From assembly GCA_964499575.1 (NCBI GenBank), contig CAZCLK010000006.1:19933-83932 (forward strand): 64,000 nt of DNA. Reading direction: 5' to 3'. Made by a program: the position numbers and the translations under genes. Of the stretch, positions 26,804 to 35,805 are shown piece after piece. This DNA comes from JAAYCT01 sp964499575 (GTDB lineage Bacteria > Bacillota > Clostridia > Saccharofermentanales > Saccharofermentanaceae). How positions within the stretch are numbered: position 1 is the stretch's first letter; each line of letters begins with the position of its first letter. The notes under the pieces are model-generated. The model made no database searches. It saw only the letters and a program-made list of their open reading frames with translations, and had not been told where the DNA came from.

Positions 26804-28087
26804 GTGAAGTCGAACGGAAATACGACATATCGAAGGGTTCGAAAACGCTTCAACATCGGACGTGTTGTCTTGCGATTCGGGTCGTTGCTTATTGGCGCGC
26901 TGTTGATAACATCGCTTATTCCGGTTCTGAGTGCCGGAAAGTCCGGCGATGTGTCTTTACAAGTCCCTGCCGGGCAGGAGCCTTTTGCCACCGATTATTT
27001 GTCTGTCGCCGGAGAAGATTACCTGAGCGCCAGAAATTATGAGCCTGAATTGGTTCCCGAAGACGTTCTTGCGGAGATGACAAATCAGTCGTTTATTCCG
27101 CAGGAAGAGATCGTAGATGACAATGCTCTTTTGGAGAAAAATACCTTCGAGATTATCGAACAGTTCGATGATCAAGGGATACCGGAAGAACTTCTCGCGT
27201 TGTCCGAATTTGAGTTGGACAGCACAACGGTCTACGTTAGTGTCGGGGATGCGAATATTCGCACGGGCCCGTCCGGGTCCGACGAGGTCATTTGCAAGGT
27301 GTTTTATTCAAATCGACTGAAGAGAGTGGGTATCGGATCAGCGTGGAGTCGGGTTCAGATCGACGATGTCAGCGAGGGTTATATTCTGTCTTCACTGATC
27401 ACGACATCCTTTATTGCCACTCCGACACCGACACCGAGTCCGACACCGACACCTACGCCGAAGCCTAAAATCACCGAATCGACCGCTTCGGGTACGTATT
27501 ATGCCAAGGGTCAACTGAATGTTCGTTCCGGCCCCGGGACCGGTTACACGCTCCTTAAGACGCTTTCGGCGGGAGATCCGGTTGAGGTCGTTGCAAGAAC
27601 GAGCAACGGATGGTTCAAGACGGTCGTAGGTTCATATGTCTTGGCCAGTTTGGTATCCTCTTCCAAACCCGGCTCCGGAGCGTCTTCGGGTACCGTCACA
27701 AGCGCGCCCGCGGTTACGCCCGCTGATCCCTCTTCCAGCGACATTGCAACCTATGCGCAATCTTTTCTCGGTGTCCCGTATGTTTGGGCGGGAAGCTCGA
27801 CGAGCGGAATGGACTGTTCCGGATTCGTATCCTATGTCTATGCAAACTATTACAACATGTATCTTCCGCACCAATCCGCTAAAATCGAAGCCCTGGGCAC
27901 ACCGGTATCGGAATCGGAGATACAGCCCGGTGATGTCGTTTGTTATAGTTATGGCGGTAAAGTGTGTGACCACGTCGCGCTTTATATCGGCGGAGGAATG
28001 ATCGTTCACGCCTCCAGCCGGAACGGTAAAGTCGTACTTGCGTATTTTTCGATGGGCAGCGTCACGTCCATTCGTCGATTGCTCTGA
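26804..28087 (+). CDS. secreted SH3-SH3-NlpC/P60 peptidoglycan hydrolase
   Basis: Cell-wall hydrolase of 427 residues. GTG at 26804 follows GGAGG by 4 bases; the in-frame ATG at 26765 has no ribosome site. A basic N terminus leads into one hydrophobic segment (about 24-42, signal peptide or anchor). Two bacterial SH3 domains follow (about 135-200 with ANIRTGPSGSDEV; about 225-280 with LNVRSGPGTGYTLLK), separated by a TPTPSPTPTPTP linker. The C-terminal NlpC/P60 domain has catalytic Cys in MDCSGFVSYVY, His in VCDHVALYIG and a third polar residue in VHASS. It likely cuts the D-Glu to diamino-acid bond in peptide stems. Confidence 0.92.
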   Translation: MKSNGNTTYRRVRKRFNIGRVVLRFGSLLIGALLITSLIPVLSAGKSGDVSLQVPAGQEPFATDYLSVAGEDYLSARNYEPELVPEDVLAEMTNQSFIPQEEIVDDNALLEKNTFEIIEQFDDQGIPEELLALSEFELDSTTVYVSVGDANIRTGPSGSDEVICKVFYSNRLKRVGIGSAWSRVQIDDVSEGYILSSLITTSFIATPTPTPSPTPTPTPKPKITESTASGTYYAKGQLNVRSGPGTGYTLLKTLSAGDPVEVVARTSNGWFKTVVGSYVLASLVSSSKPGSGASSGTVTSAPAVTPADPSSSDIATYAQSFLGVPYVWAGSSTSGMDCSGFVSYVYANYYNMYLPHQSAKIEALGTPVSESEIQPGDVVCYSYGGKVCDHVALYIGGGMIVHASSRNGKVVLAYFSMGSVTSIRRLL

Positions 28088-28133
28088 TACGGAGGATGCC
28101 GACGCCGCGTGAATCGGCAGAGTGTTTTTCAAT

Positions 28134-28179
28134 CAAAAAACCGGCACTGATCCATTTAAGATCGGTGCCGGTTCTTTTT
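28134..28179. terminator. bidirectional rho-independent terminator
   Basis: A 14-bp stem (AACCGGCACTGATC paired with 28160-28173, one G-T pair) and a 7-base loop, with A6 on the left and T5 on the right. It serves both the NlpC/P60 gene (plus) and the M20 peptidase gene (minus), which converge here. Confidence 0.93.
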
Positions 28180-28198
28180 GGTTATATTTTTACCGCGA

Positions 28199-29536
28199 TT
28201 ACAATGTTTCGCAAAGGGAGATCAGAGCGTCCCGATATAAATCGATCGATACAAGCATCGTTTTTTCCGAGCAGGACTCGTTTTTCTGGTGCATTCGCTC
28301 CTCTTCCCAAGGAAAACGGGGACCGAATGCAATGATCCCCGGTACGGAACGGGCATACGTTCCCCCGCCGATCGCGATCGGATCCGAGGAGCAAAATTCA
28401 TCCGGGATATCGGTTTGGCCCGGAAACGAAGCCCGATAGGCATCCGGGATATGCCGCTCGTAAGCGGACTTGAGTGCGGTCATGGATGCAGATCCGGGAT
28501 TTGCGAAAAGCGGGGGAAGATGGTCGACGACTGTCGCATGAAGACCGAATTCGGAAGCCTTCCCGGATACTTCGCGGAAAACCGCATCTCCATCGCTTTT
28601 CACCGGATAACGAATATCGATACCGATCGAGGATTCATCGGAATTGATGCGGATCATGCCGGTGTTAACGGTCAGACTTCCGGAAATATCGGGTTGCGCG
28701 ACGGTTATCAGCTTTATCAGATCCTCGTTGCGGACCGCGTACTTTTTTATAAAATCAAACACCGCATTCGTCCCCGAAAAAGAATCCGAATAGGCGAAGA
28801 CAGCCTCAATGATTGCGTTTTCGCCCTTCTCGGGTGTTGAGGCGTGAGCCTGTATTCCCGTTGCCGTGAAGCGTTTTCGGGTCTGAAGGTCGGTCACCGA
28901 ACAGGACGATGGGACCATGTTATACGCGTCTCCGCCGACGGACTCCATGATTGACGAGCCGGGTCCGCTCAGACGGATCTGGAGGATTCCCTTTTCGGCA
29001 TAGATCGCGGGAAAAGAAGCATCCGGCGTGAAGCCGACGTCCGGAAGTTCTGAAACACCTACATAATGCTTCATACAGGTGCATCCATGCTCCTCATCCA
29101 AACCAAAGATCAGCCGGATCCTTCCGGAGGGGCGATATCCGCTCGCCTTCAGTCGGAGCAGGGCGAACAGGGCACAAACCGCCGGACCTTTATTGTCCGT
29201 AATTCCGCGGCCGATGAGCTGCCCTTCCCGGATCTCCAGTGAAAACGGATCACTGTCCCAACCCTCTCCGGGCGGAACAACGTCCAGGTGACACAAAATG
29301 GCGACCATTTTTTCTCCGGTGCCCCACTGCGCGTAGCCCACTCGATTATCCAGGTTGACGACGTCAAGACCGTTTGCCTTTGCATAACGCAGCATACAAT
29401 CGAGCGCCCGTGCCGTTTCTGTGCCGTACGGGGCTTCTGCGGAAGGCTCCGATTTGACGCTCGGGATGGATAGAATATCGGATAATACTTTTCGAAAATC
29501 TGCCTGACAATCGGGGTCGATTATATATCTGTCCAT
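28199..29536 (-). CDS. M20-family dipeptidase (PepV-like)
   Basis: Zinc metallopeptidase of 445 residues. The start is the ATG at 29536, preceded by GGAGGA; the longer frame has no ribosome site. The metal and catalytic residues are seen in order: H and D in CHLDVVPPGEGW, D in GITDNKGPA, the EE pair in FGLDEEHGC, D in TPDASFP and the late GGGTYAR block. The spacing and the TPDASFPAIYAEKG block match PepV-type dipeptidases, which release amino acids from short peptides in the cytoplasm. The gene is alone on the minus strand. Closely related carnosinase-like or desuccinylase-like activities cannot be excluded. Confidence 0.88.
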   Translation of the reverse strand: MDRYIIDPDCQADFRKVLSDILSIPSVKSEPSAEAPYGTETARALDCMLRYAKANGLDVVNLDNRVGYAQWGTGEKMVAILCHLDVVPPGEGWDSDPFSLEIREGQLIGRGITDNKGPAVCALFALLRLKASGYRPSGRIRLIFGLDEEHGCTCMKHYVGVSELPDVGFTPDASFPAIYAEKGILQIRLSGPGSSIMESVGGDAYNMVPSSCSVTDLQTRKRFTATGIQAHASTPEKGENAIIEAVFAYSDSFSGTNAVFDFIKKYAVRNEDLIKLITVAQPDISGSLTVNTGMIRINSDESSIGIDIRYPVKSDGDAVFREVSGKASEFGLHATVVDHLPPLFANPGSASMTALKSAYERHIPDAYRASFPGQTDIPDEFCSSDPIAIGGGTYARSVPGIIAFGPRFPWEEERMHQKNESCSEKTMLVSIDLYRDALISLCETL

Positions 29537-29564
29537 TTTTCCTCCGGTGTATTTCGTTTCATAT

Positions 29565-29573
29565 ATTCTATCA
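29565..29573 (-). promoter_or_regulatory. putative extended -10 promoter of the M20 peptidase gene
   Basis: TGATAGAAT on the minus strand (extended -10 form), about 29 bases upstream of the ATG. The -35 match is poor. Confidence 0.4.
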
Positions 29574-29641
29574 CTTCGCCTGTTCATCATGAAGGTTTTT
29601 GTCCGGGTGAAGGGGATGCGGTTTTTTATTGATCACGGTAC

Positions 29642-29670
29642 TTGATTAATCATACATCTCATGATAGTAT
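29642..29670 (+). promoter_or_regulatory. sigma-A promoter of rpsB
   Basis: TTGATT (29642-29647), a 17-base spacer and TAGTAT (29665-29670) with an extended TG at 29662-29663. This gives a leader of about 80 bases before rpsB. Confidence 0.7.
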
Positions 29671-29689
29671 CGAAAGGCTAAAAAAAACA

Positions 29690-29735
29690 CACGAGGCAGT
29701 CCTTTTGTGCCGTAAGGCTCGGTTTCGCACTCGTG
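29690..29735 (+). promoter_or_regulatory. structured leader of rpsB, possible S2 autoregulatory element
   Basis: CACGAG (29690-29695) can pair with CTCGTG (29730-29735), closing a loop with two smaller helices inside: GGCA/TGCC (29695-29711) and GCC/GGC (29709-29718), the two being mutually exclusive in part. Several bacteria regulate rpsB by S2 binding to the leader; whether this is such an element is inference. Confidence 0.35.
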
Positions 29736-29759
29736 GATGAGAAACAGGAGGATTATATC

Positions 29760-30563
29760 ATGCCGGTCATTTCTATGAAACAGCTCCTTGAAGCGGGTGT
29801 CCATTTCGGACATCAGACGCGCCGTTGGAACCCTAAGATGGCGGAATTCATTTACACGGAGCGCAACGGGATCCACATCATCGATCTTCAGAAAACAGTT
29901 CGCAAGGCTGATGAGGCCTATATGTTCATGCGTCAGGTCGCTATGGACGGCGGATACGTTTTATTCGTCGGAACCAAGAAACAGGCGCAGGATTCCATCG
30001 CGGAAGAAGCAAACCGTTGCGGTATGTTCTTTATGAATAATCGCTGGCTCGGCGGAACGCTGACGAATTTCACTACGATCCGAAGAAGAATCGGACGTTT
30101 GAACGAACTTCGCAGAATGGCCGAGGACGGATCGTTTGATTTGCGGACCAAGAAAGAAGTTGCGAAACTGCGGTTGGAAACCGAAAAACTCGAGAAGAAC
30201 CTCGGCGGGATCCAGGCCATGAACAGACTGCCGGCAGTTCTTTTTGTGGTAGACATCAAGAAAGAGCATCTGGCAGTGTCGGAGGCAAGAAGACTGGGTA
30301 TCCCGATCGTTGCCATCGTAGATACGAACTGCGACCCGGAAGAAGTGGACTATGTAATTCCCGGAAATGACGACGCGATCCGTGCTGTGAAGTTGATTGC
30401 CGGACGTATGGCGGACGCAGTGATCGAAGCCAAACAAGGCGAGTCGTTTGACTCGGGCAAAGACGATAAGGAAGAAGTTGCTTCTGCGCCTGAGATAACG
30501 GGTGAAGAGGCAGAAGTCCCCGAGACCGCAGCGGTCGTTTTTGAGACTGCCGAGGAAGCATAA
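29760..30563 (+). CDS. rpsB: 30S ribosomal protein S2
   Basis: Small-subunit ribosomal protein of 267 residues. The N terminus has the S2 signature LLEAGVHFGHQTRRWNPKM and the middle has FVGTKKQAQ and NRWLGGTLTNF. The last 35 residues form an acidic extension rich in Glu and Ala beyond the S2 fold. AGGAGG lies before the ATG at 29760. It is followed by tsf, the conserved rpsB-tsf order. Confidence 0.97.
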   Translation: MPVISMKQLLEAGVHFGHQTRRWNPKMAEFIYTERNGIHIIDLQKTVRKADEAYMFMRQVAMDGGYVLFVGTKKQAQDSIAEEANRCGMFFMNNRWLGGTLTNFTTIRRRIGRLNELRRMAEDGSFDLRTKKEVAKLRLETEKLEKNLGGIQAMNRLPAVLFVVDIKKEHLAVSEARRLGIPIVAIVDTNCDPEEVDYVIPGNDDAIRAVKLIAGRMADAVIEAKQGESFDSGKDDKEEVASAPEITGEEAEVPETAAVVFETAEEA

Positions 30564-30618
30564 TTATCAGAAATAAGCGGGATCCTTCGGGATCGAGCAG
30601 TAATATGGAGGTATCAGC

Positions 30619-31272
30619 ATGGTTGAAATATCAGCATCACAGGTCAAAGAACTCCGCGAGATGACAGGCTCGGGGATCATGGATTGTAAGAGAGCTCTTA
30701 TCGATAGCGAGGGCAATGTAGAGAAAGCAGTAGCATGGCTTCGTGAGAAGGGCATTGCATCTGCGGCAAAGAAGGCGGGAAGAATTGCCGCCGAGGGCAT
30801 CGTGGATTCATATATTCATGCTGGCGGACGCATCGGCGTTTTGGTTGAAGTGAATATTGAGACGGATTTTGCGGCCAAAAATGAGATGTTCCGGTCTTTT
30901 GTGCACGATATCGGAATGCAGATCGCGGCGGCGAATCCGAAGTGGGTTTCCCGTGAGGATGTTCCGGAATCGGAAATCGCCAAGGAAAAAGAAATCATTC
31001 GCAACAAAGCACTGAATGACGGAAAGCCGGAAAAGATTCTCGATAAAATCGTTGAGGGATCGCTTGCGAAATTCTTTAAGGACAATTGCCTTCTGGAGCA
31101 GGAGTATGTCAAGGATGATTCCAAGACCATCGAGATCCTTTTGAAGGAAATGATCGCCGCGATCGGTGAGAATGTCTCAATCCGCCGCTTCACCCGTTAT
31201 GAGATGGGTGAGGGGTTGGCCAAAAAGGAAGATAATTTCGCCGAAGAAGTCATGAGCCAGATCAAGGGATAG
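30619..31272 (+). CDS. tsf: elongation factor Ts, short form
   Basis: Guanine nucleotide exchange factor for EF-Tu. The N-terminal UBA-like domain is clear (VKELREMTGSGIMDCKRAL) and the core has the TDFAAKN motif that contacts EF-Tu. At 217 residues it is shorter than the 283 residues of E. coli EF-Ts; part of the core and coiled-coil region is reduced, as in several Gram-positive and cyanobacterial forms. GGAGG precedes the ATG. A terminator follows. Confidence 0.95.
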   Translation: MVEISASQVKELREMTGSGIMDCKRALIDSEGNVEKAVAWLREKGIASAAKKAGRIAAEGIVDSYIHAGGRIGVLVEVNIETDFAAKNEMFRSFVHDIGMQIAAANPKWVSREDVPESEIAKEKEIIRNKALNDGKPEKILDKIVEGSLAKFFKDNCLLEQEYVKDDSKTIEILLKEMIAAIGENVSIRRFTRYEMGEGLAKKEDNFAEEVMSQIKG

Positions 31273-31353
31273 AACGAAATATGGCCCGGTTACTCTCTGC
31301 CGATCAGAGCGGAGGAGGCGGGCGTATTGTCGGTAATTTATGTAAAATCACGG

Positions 31354-31387
31354 AAGTCGCCACGATTTGATCGCGGCGACTTTTATT
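31354..31387 (+). terminator. rho-independent terminator after tsf
   Basis: AAGTCGCC and CGAT pair with ATCG and GGCGACTT around a TTG loop, with one A-C mismatch, then TTTTATTT. A possible -10 (TAGAAT at 31404-31409) for pyrH follows directly. Confidence 0.85.
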
Positions 31388-31444
31388 TATCGGCATTAAC
31401 GTATAGAATATAAGAGGTTTGAATATGATATCGGAGGTGGACCC

Positions 31445-32152
31445 ATGGATAACCCGGTGTATAACAGGATTCTTCTAAAAGTCAGCGGTGAGGCGCTGGC
31501 CGGACAGAGGAAGTTCGGCATCGACGATACCGTTCTCAAATCGATGAGCCAAATGATCAAGAAAGTCGCGGATACCGGAGTCGAGGTTGCCGTGGTCGTC
31601 GGCGGCGGGAACTTCTGGAGGGGCAGAACCAGCGGAAATATGGATCGCGTAACCGCCGATCATATCGGAATGTTGGCCACCATGATGAATTCCCTCGCTC
31701 TGTCCGACGCTTTGGAACAGGCAGGCGTGATTACACGCGTGCTGTCCGCCGTCGAGATCCGTCAGATGGCTGAACCGTACATCCGCAAACGCGCGATTCG
31801 TCACTTGGAGAAGAAACGCGTTGTCATTTTCGCGTGCGGAACCGGAAATCCGTTTTTTTCGACTGATACGGGCGCGGCATTGCGTGCGGCCGAGATCGAG
31901 GCGGATATTTTCTGCAAGGCCACTATGGTCGACGGCGTCTATGACAAGGATCCCAATAAGTACCCGGATGCCAAGCGCTATGAACGCGTCACACATGACG
32001 ATATATTGAAGTTTGACCTGAAGATTATGGATGCGACCGCCGCGGCGCTGTGCCGGGACAACCGGACCGCGATCATTGTTTTTTCGATGGAAGATCCCGA
32101 AAACATTTATCGGATCGTTTTCGGTGAAAATATCGGCACATTGGTAAAATAA
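31445..32152 (+). CDS. pyrH: UMP kinase
   Basis: Hexameric amino-acid-kinase-fold enzyme that phosphorylates UMP to UDP. The 235-residue protein shows LLKVSGEALAG at the N terminus, VVVGGGNFWRG, and the FFSTDTGAALRAAEI segment typical of bacterial PyrH. GGAGGTGG lies before the ATG. It heads the pyrH-frr pair. Length is normal. Confidence 0.96.
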   Translation: MDNPVYNRILLKVSGEALAGQRKFGIDDTVLKSMSQMIKKVADTGVEVAVVVGGGNFWRGRTSGNMDRVTADHIGMLATMMNSLALSDALEQAGVITRVLSAVEIRQMAEPYIRKRAIRHLEKKRVVIFACGTGNPFFSTDTGAALRAAEIEADIFCKATMVDGVYDKDPNKYPDAKRYERVTHDDILKFDLKIMDATAAALCRDNRTAIIVFSMEDPENIYRIVFGENIGTLVK

Positions 32153-32186
32153 AAGCCAACATACAATCAGAAACGGAGGTGCAGAA

Positions 32187-32753
32187 ATGCAAATAATCAG
32201 CAAAGAAGACTACGATCAGTACGAAGACCGGATGAAGAAGACAATCCGAAGTCTTCACGAGAATTTTAACGCCTTACGTGCGGGGCGCGCAAATCCGCAT
32301 GTCCTGGACCGGATCACGGTCGAGTATTACGGTGCGCCTTCGCCACTCAATGCGGTTGCCAATATTCAGGTGCCGGAGCCGAGGATGATCACTCTGACGC
32401 CCTGGGATCCGTCTTTGCTTCGCGATATCGAACGCGCGATCCAAGCTTCGGAACTGGGGATTAATCCTTCAAATGACGGCAAAATGATTCGCCTCCTGTT
32501 CCCGATCCTCTCGGAAGAAAGAAGAAAGGATCTGGTCAAAAGTGTCCACGTATACGGCGAGGAAGCAAAGGTTGCGCTCAGAAATATTCGCAGAGACGGG
32601 ATCGAGAAATATCGCGCGCTGAATAAAAAGAAGGAATTGACCGAAGACGATTTGAAGGAGTTTGAGGACAAAATGCAAAAACTGACCGACAAATATGTCA
32701 AAGAGATCGATGGTCTCTGCACGGACAAGGAAAGCGATCTCATGGAGATCTGA
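32187..32753 (+). CDS. frr: ribosome recycling factor
   Basis: Splits post-termination ribosomes together with EF-G. The 188-residue protein has the RRF signatures LRAGRANPHVLDRITVEYYG and PFDP-like LTPWDPSLLRDIERAI, and a C-terminal charged helix typical of the three-helix bundle. GGAGGTG precedes the ATG. A hairpin follows before uppS. Confidence 0.96.
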   Translation: MQIISKEDYDQYEDRMKKTIRSLHENFNALRAGRANPHVLDRITVEYYGAPSPLNAVANIQVPEPRMITLTPWDPSLLRDIERAIQASELGINPSNDGKMIRLLFPILSEERRKDLVKSVHVYGEEAKVALRNIRRDGIEKYRALNKKKELTEDDLKEFEDKMQKLTDKYVKEIDGLCTDKESDLMEI

Positions 32754-32779
32754 TCCCGGTTGGTAATAAACCGACCTGT

Positions 32780-32806
32780 ACGGCGGGCGGATCAGCCCGC
32801 CGTTTT
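32780..32806 (+). terminator. hairpin terminator or attenuator between frr and uppS
   Basis: Perfect stem CGGCGGGC / GCCCGCCG (32781-32802) with a 6-base loop and only four T residues. The next gene starts 25 bases later with no clear promoter between, so partial read-through is likely. Confidence 0.65.
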
Positions 32807-32830
32807 GTCGGGATCGTGGAGTGTTGCGCT

Positions 32831-33655
32831 ATGGGAAAGTCCCCTGAAAAAGCATCTGCCGTTTCGAGTTTTATAACAAAAATGAAACAGCTCTTTCGTT
32901 TTGAAAAATCCGTTGCGCCGAATGTGCCGGTACTTCGGCCGGACAGCATTCCGCGCCATTTGGCCGTTATTATGGACGGGAACGGAAGATGGGCCAAGAA
33001 GCGGGGACTTCCGAGATCGGCGGGCCACCGCGCCGGCGCCGAGAATCTGAAAGCACTATGCCGTAATTGCGGACGATACGGTGTCCGTTACCTGACCGTA
33101 TATGCGTTTTCGACCGAAAACTGGTCGCGCCCCGAAAGCGAGGTCCGAGCTCTGATGGAGCTCTTCGTCGAATTTTTCGAAAGATACGATCCTGAGCTCG
33201 AAAAAGAGGGCATTCGCGTTCGCTTTTCGGGCGATATCGCAGCTCTGCCGGAGCGGATCCGCGCGGTGTGCCGCATCGCCGAAGAGAATTCGATTCGAAG
33301 AGACCGGATGGATTTGATTATTGCGATGAACTACGGCGGAAGGCATGAGATCGTTCAGGCGTGCCGTAAAATCGCGGAAAAAGTCTCGGATCAACGGATG
33401 CGTCCGGAGGAAATCTCCGAGGATACATTGCGCGAGCACCTCTATCTTCCCGATGTTCCGGATCCCGATCTCATCATCCGTCCGAGCGGCGAACAGCGCT
33501 TATCCAATTTTCTCCTTTGGGAGGGCGCCTATGCCGAACTCTGGTTTTCGGATACCTTGTGGCCGGATTTCGGGCTTTCCGAACTCGAGACGGCCTTTAT
33601 GGCATACGCGAACAGAGATCGGCGTTACGGCGGCTTGTCCGCAGAAAAAAAATAA
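32831..33655 (+). CDS. uppS: isoprenyl transferase (undecaprenyl diphosphate synthase)
   Basis: Makes the C55 lipid carrier for wall synthesis from FPP and IPP. The 274-residue protein has the cis-prenyltransferase motifs MDGNGRWAKKRG (catalytic Asp), FSTENWSRP and RPSGEQRLSNFLLW with EGAYAE. The ATG at 32831 has GGAG 9 bases upstream; a GTG at 32816 is possible but less well placed. About 40 residues precede the conserved core, a little longer than usual. Confidence 0.95.
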   Translation: MGKSPEKASAVSSFITKMKQLFRFEKSVAPNVPVLRPDSIPRHLAVIMDGNGRWAKKRGLPRSAGHRAGAENLKALCRNCGRYGVRYLTVYAFSTENWSRPESEVRALMELFVEFFERYDPELEKEGIRVRFSGDIAALPERIRAVCRIAEENSIRRDRMDLIIAMNYGGRHEIVQACRKIAEKVSDQRMRPEEISEDTLREHLYLPDVPDPDLIIRPSGEQRLSNFLLWEGAYAELWFSDTLWPDFGLSELETAFMAYANRDRRYGGLSAEKK

Positions 33656-33745
33656 GATAAAGATCACGGGCAATGCTCTTGTAAATGGTATGATAACGTC
33701 GATTGGGATGAAAGGATTGATCCGGTCTTCGGATGGTGAAGGAAG

Positions 33746-34597
33746 ATGAAACAACGCGTCATTACCGGGATTATTTTTACTCTTTCGATTCTGGCATTTG
33801 TTATACCGGCCTATTTTTACAGCGGCTTTGCTGTTTTATTGACGGCGATCGTCGCTTTAATTTCCGCGCATGAGATGTCGGAAGCGCTCCGGAACAGACA
33901 GGAAATGCGTGTCAGCGCTCCTTTGAATATCGGGGCGGCGCTCTCGCTGATTCCTGTCTGCCTTTATTTCCTTACGTCCTCTCCGTATCTTGTGTTTACG
34001 GTGTATGCCGTTGCGGCCGTTATGTTTTCGATGATCGCGGTAATCTTTCCTCTTCTTCTTCATAAGTCGGACGGCAAATTTACGGACGGAGTCGCGATCG
34101 CCGGTGCGTCGCTTTATATCTCATTCCCGTTGGCATGTGCGAATACATCTGTGCTCTTTCTTCGGAACGGATGGCTGTTCTTTGTGCTGGGGCTTTTTGC
34201 GCCTTGGATTTCGGACGTTTTTGCGTATTTCACCGGAGTTTTAATCGGCCGGCACAAGATTGTTCCGCACATCAGCCCGAAGAAAACGTGGGAGGGCTGT
34301 ATCGGCGGGGCGGTCGGCTGCGCAACCGTGATTGCGGCTGTTTTTTCACTGGTGATTGATCCGAAGATCATTACCCGGTTATCGTTTCCGGTCTTTCTGA
34401 TCGCCTCCGCAGCGGTGGGGCTGATCCTGTCTGTTGTTTCGCAATTCGGTGACTGGACCGCCTCCGCGATCAAACGGTGGGCGGGGATTAAGGACTTCGG
34501 CTCGCTTTTGCCGGGGCACGGCGGAATACTGGATCGCTTTGACAGCGCTTTTTTCACTCTTCCGGTCGCGTTTGCGTTCGGCTTGTTGTTGATGTAA
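33746..34597 (+). CDS. cdsA: phosphatidate cytidylyltransferase
   Basis: Makes CDP-diacylglycerol for phospholipid synthesis. The 283-residue membrane protein has about eight TM segments and ends with the CDP-alcohol synthase signature: SQFGDWTASAIKRWAGIKD followed by LPGHGGILDRFDS. It stands 90 bases after uppS and 13 bases before dxr, in the conserved uppS-cdsA-dxr-rseP order. Confidence 0.96.
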   Translation: MKQRVITGIIFTLSILAFVIPAYFYSGFAVLLTAIVALISAHEMSEALRNRQEMRVSAPLNIGAALSLIPVCLYFLTSSPYLVFTVYAVAAVMFSMIAVIFPLLLHKSDGKFTDGVAIAGASLYISFPLACANTSVLFLRNGWLFFVLGLFAPWISDVFAYFTGVLIGRHKIVPHISPKKTWEGCIGGAVGCATVIAAVFSLVIDPKIITRLSFPVFLIASAAVGLILSVVSQFGDWTASAIKRWAGIKDFGSLLPGHGGILDRFDSAFFTLPVAFAFGLLLM

Positions 34598-34610
34598 CCG
34601 GAGAATCATT

Positions 34611-35780
34611 ATGAAGAATGTTTCGATATTAGGTTCGACCGGCTCAATCGGCCGGCAAACGCTTGAGGTCATCCGGCGATTTCCGGATCGCTTCGAGGTG
34701 GTCGCGCTTTCCTGCCGGACCAACACCGCTCTTTTGAAAGACCAGATCACGGAGTTTTCTCCGCGGATCGTTCGTGTGGACTCGCCCGAAGATGCGTCTT
34801 TAATGCAGGAGTTTGTCCGTTCGAAGGGACTCAAGATCGAGGTTTGTTGGGGCGATGCGGGGAACGTTGATTGCGCGACGGTAGCGGAAGCGGATATCGT
34901 CGTCGCGGCAATGGTCGGCATGTGCGGCTTGATGCCCGTCGTTGAGGCGATCCGGGCGGGCAAGGATATTGCGCTCGCCAATAAAGAAACGCTGGTCGCC
35001 GGCGGATCTGTTGTGATGCCGCTGGCGCTCGAAAAGGGGGTTCGTATTCTTCCCGTGGACAGCGAGCATTCGGCGATTTGGCAGTGCCTTCGCGGAGAAG
35101 ACCCCGGGCGGATTGACCGCATCCTGTTAACGGCGTCCGGAGGACCTTTTCGCGGATACACCCCGGAACGGCTGTTGACGGTTACTTCGGATCAGGTGAT
35201 GAAACATCCGACCTGGAATATGGGCGGGAAGATTACCGTGGATTCGGCGACGATGATGAATAAGGGACTCGAAATCATCGAGGCCTCGTGGCTTTTCGGG
35301 TTGCCGGCCGATCGGATCGATGTTGTCGTTCATCCCCAGAGCGTCGTTCACTCGATGGTGTCCATGTCCGACGGGTCGGTACTGGCGCAGATGGGCCGGC
35401 CGGACATGATGCTCCCGATCCAGGTAGCGCTCTTTTATCCGGAAAGAGGGCCGCGGATATGTCCGGCTTTCGATCCGTTCGCCGAGGGGCTGAACCATCT
35501 TACCTTCGAACCTTGTGATCGCTCCGTTTTCCCCGCGCTTGAGCTCGCCTATCATGCGGGAGAAACCGGCGGATCCCTTCCGACGGTCATGAATTCGGCA
35601 AACGAGGAGGCCGTCCGGGCATTTCTCGCGGGAAAGATAAATTATTCCAATATTGAACCTATCGTTCGAAAATGCATGAAAACACACGAGCGGTCGGGTA
35701 TAATGAAATCCCTGACTCTGTCGGATATTTTCGAGACGGATCGCTGGGCACGCGAATATGTTCGCGCGCATTCGGATTAG
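34611..35780 (+). CDS. dxr: 1-deoxy-D-xylulose-5-phosphate reductoisomerase
   Basis: Second enzyme of the MEP isoprenoid pathway, NADPH-dependent, 389 residues. The NADPH site is LGSTGSIGRQTLEV. The metal and substrate motifs are ANKETLVAGG, DSEHSAIWQCL, LTASGGPFRG and HPTWNMGGKITVDSATMMNK. Gene order with ispG and the ispH fusion shows that this organism uses the MEP route. Confidence 0.97.
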   Translation: MKNVSILGSTGSIGRQTLEVIRRFPDRFEVVALSCRTNTALLKDQITEFSPRIVRVDSPEDASLMQEFVRSKGLKIEVCWGDAGNVDCATVAEADIVVAAMVGMCGLMPVVEAIRAGKDIALANKETLVAGGSVVMPLALEKGVRILPVDSEHSAIWQCLRGEDPGRIDRILLTASGGPFRGYTPERLLTVTSDQVMKHPTWNMGGKITVDSATMMNKGLEIIEASWLFGLPADRIDVVVHPQSVVHSMVSMSDGSVLAQMGRPDMMLPIQVALFYPERGPRICPAFDPFAEGLNHLTFEPCDRSVFPALELAYHAGETGGSLPTVMNSANEEAVRAFLAGKINYSNIEPIVRKCMKTHERSGIMKSLTLSDIFETDRWAREYVRAHSD

Positions 35781-35805
35781 GTGATCATTCGGTAAGGAGA
35801 ACCTC

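Noticed and set aside
30619..31272. Truncated or frameshifted tsf
   Set aside because: The protein is short (217 residues) but ends naturally before a terminator and keeps the functional motifs; short EF-Ts forms are known.
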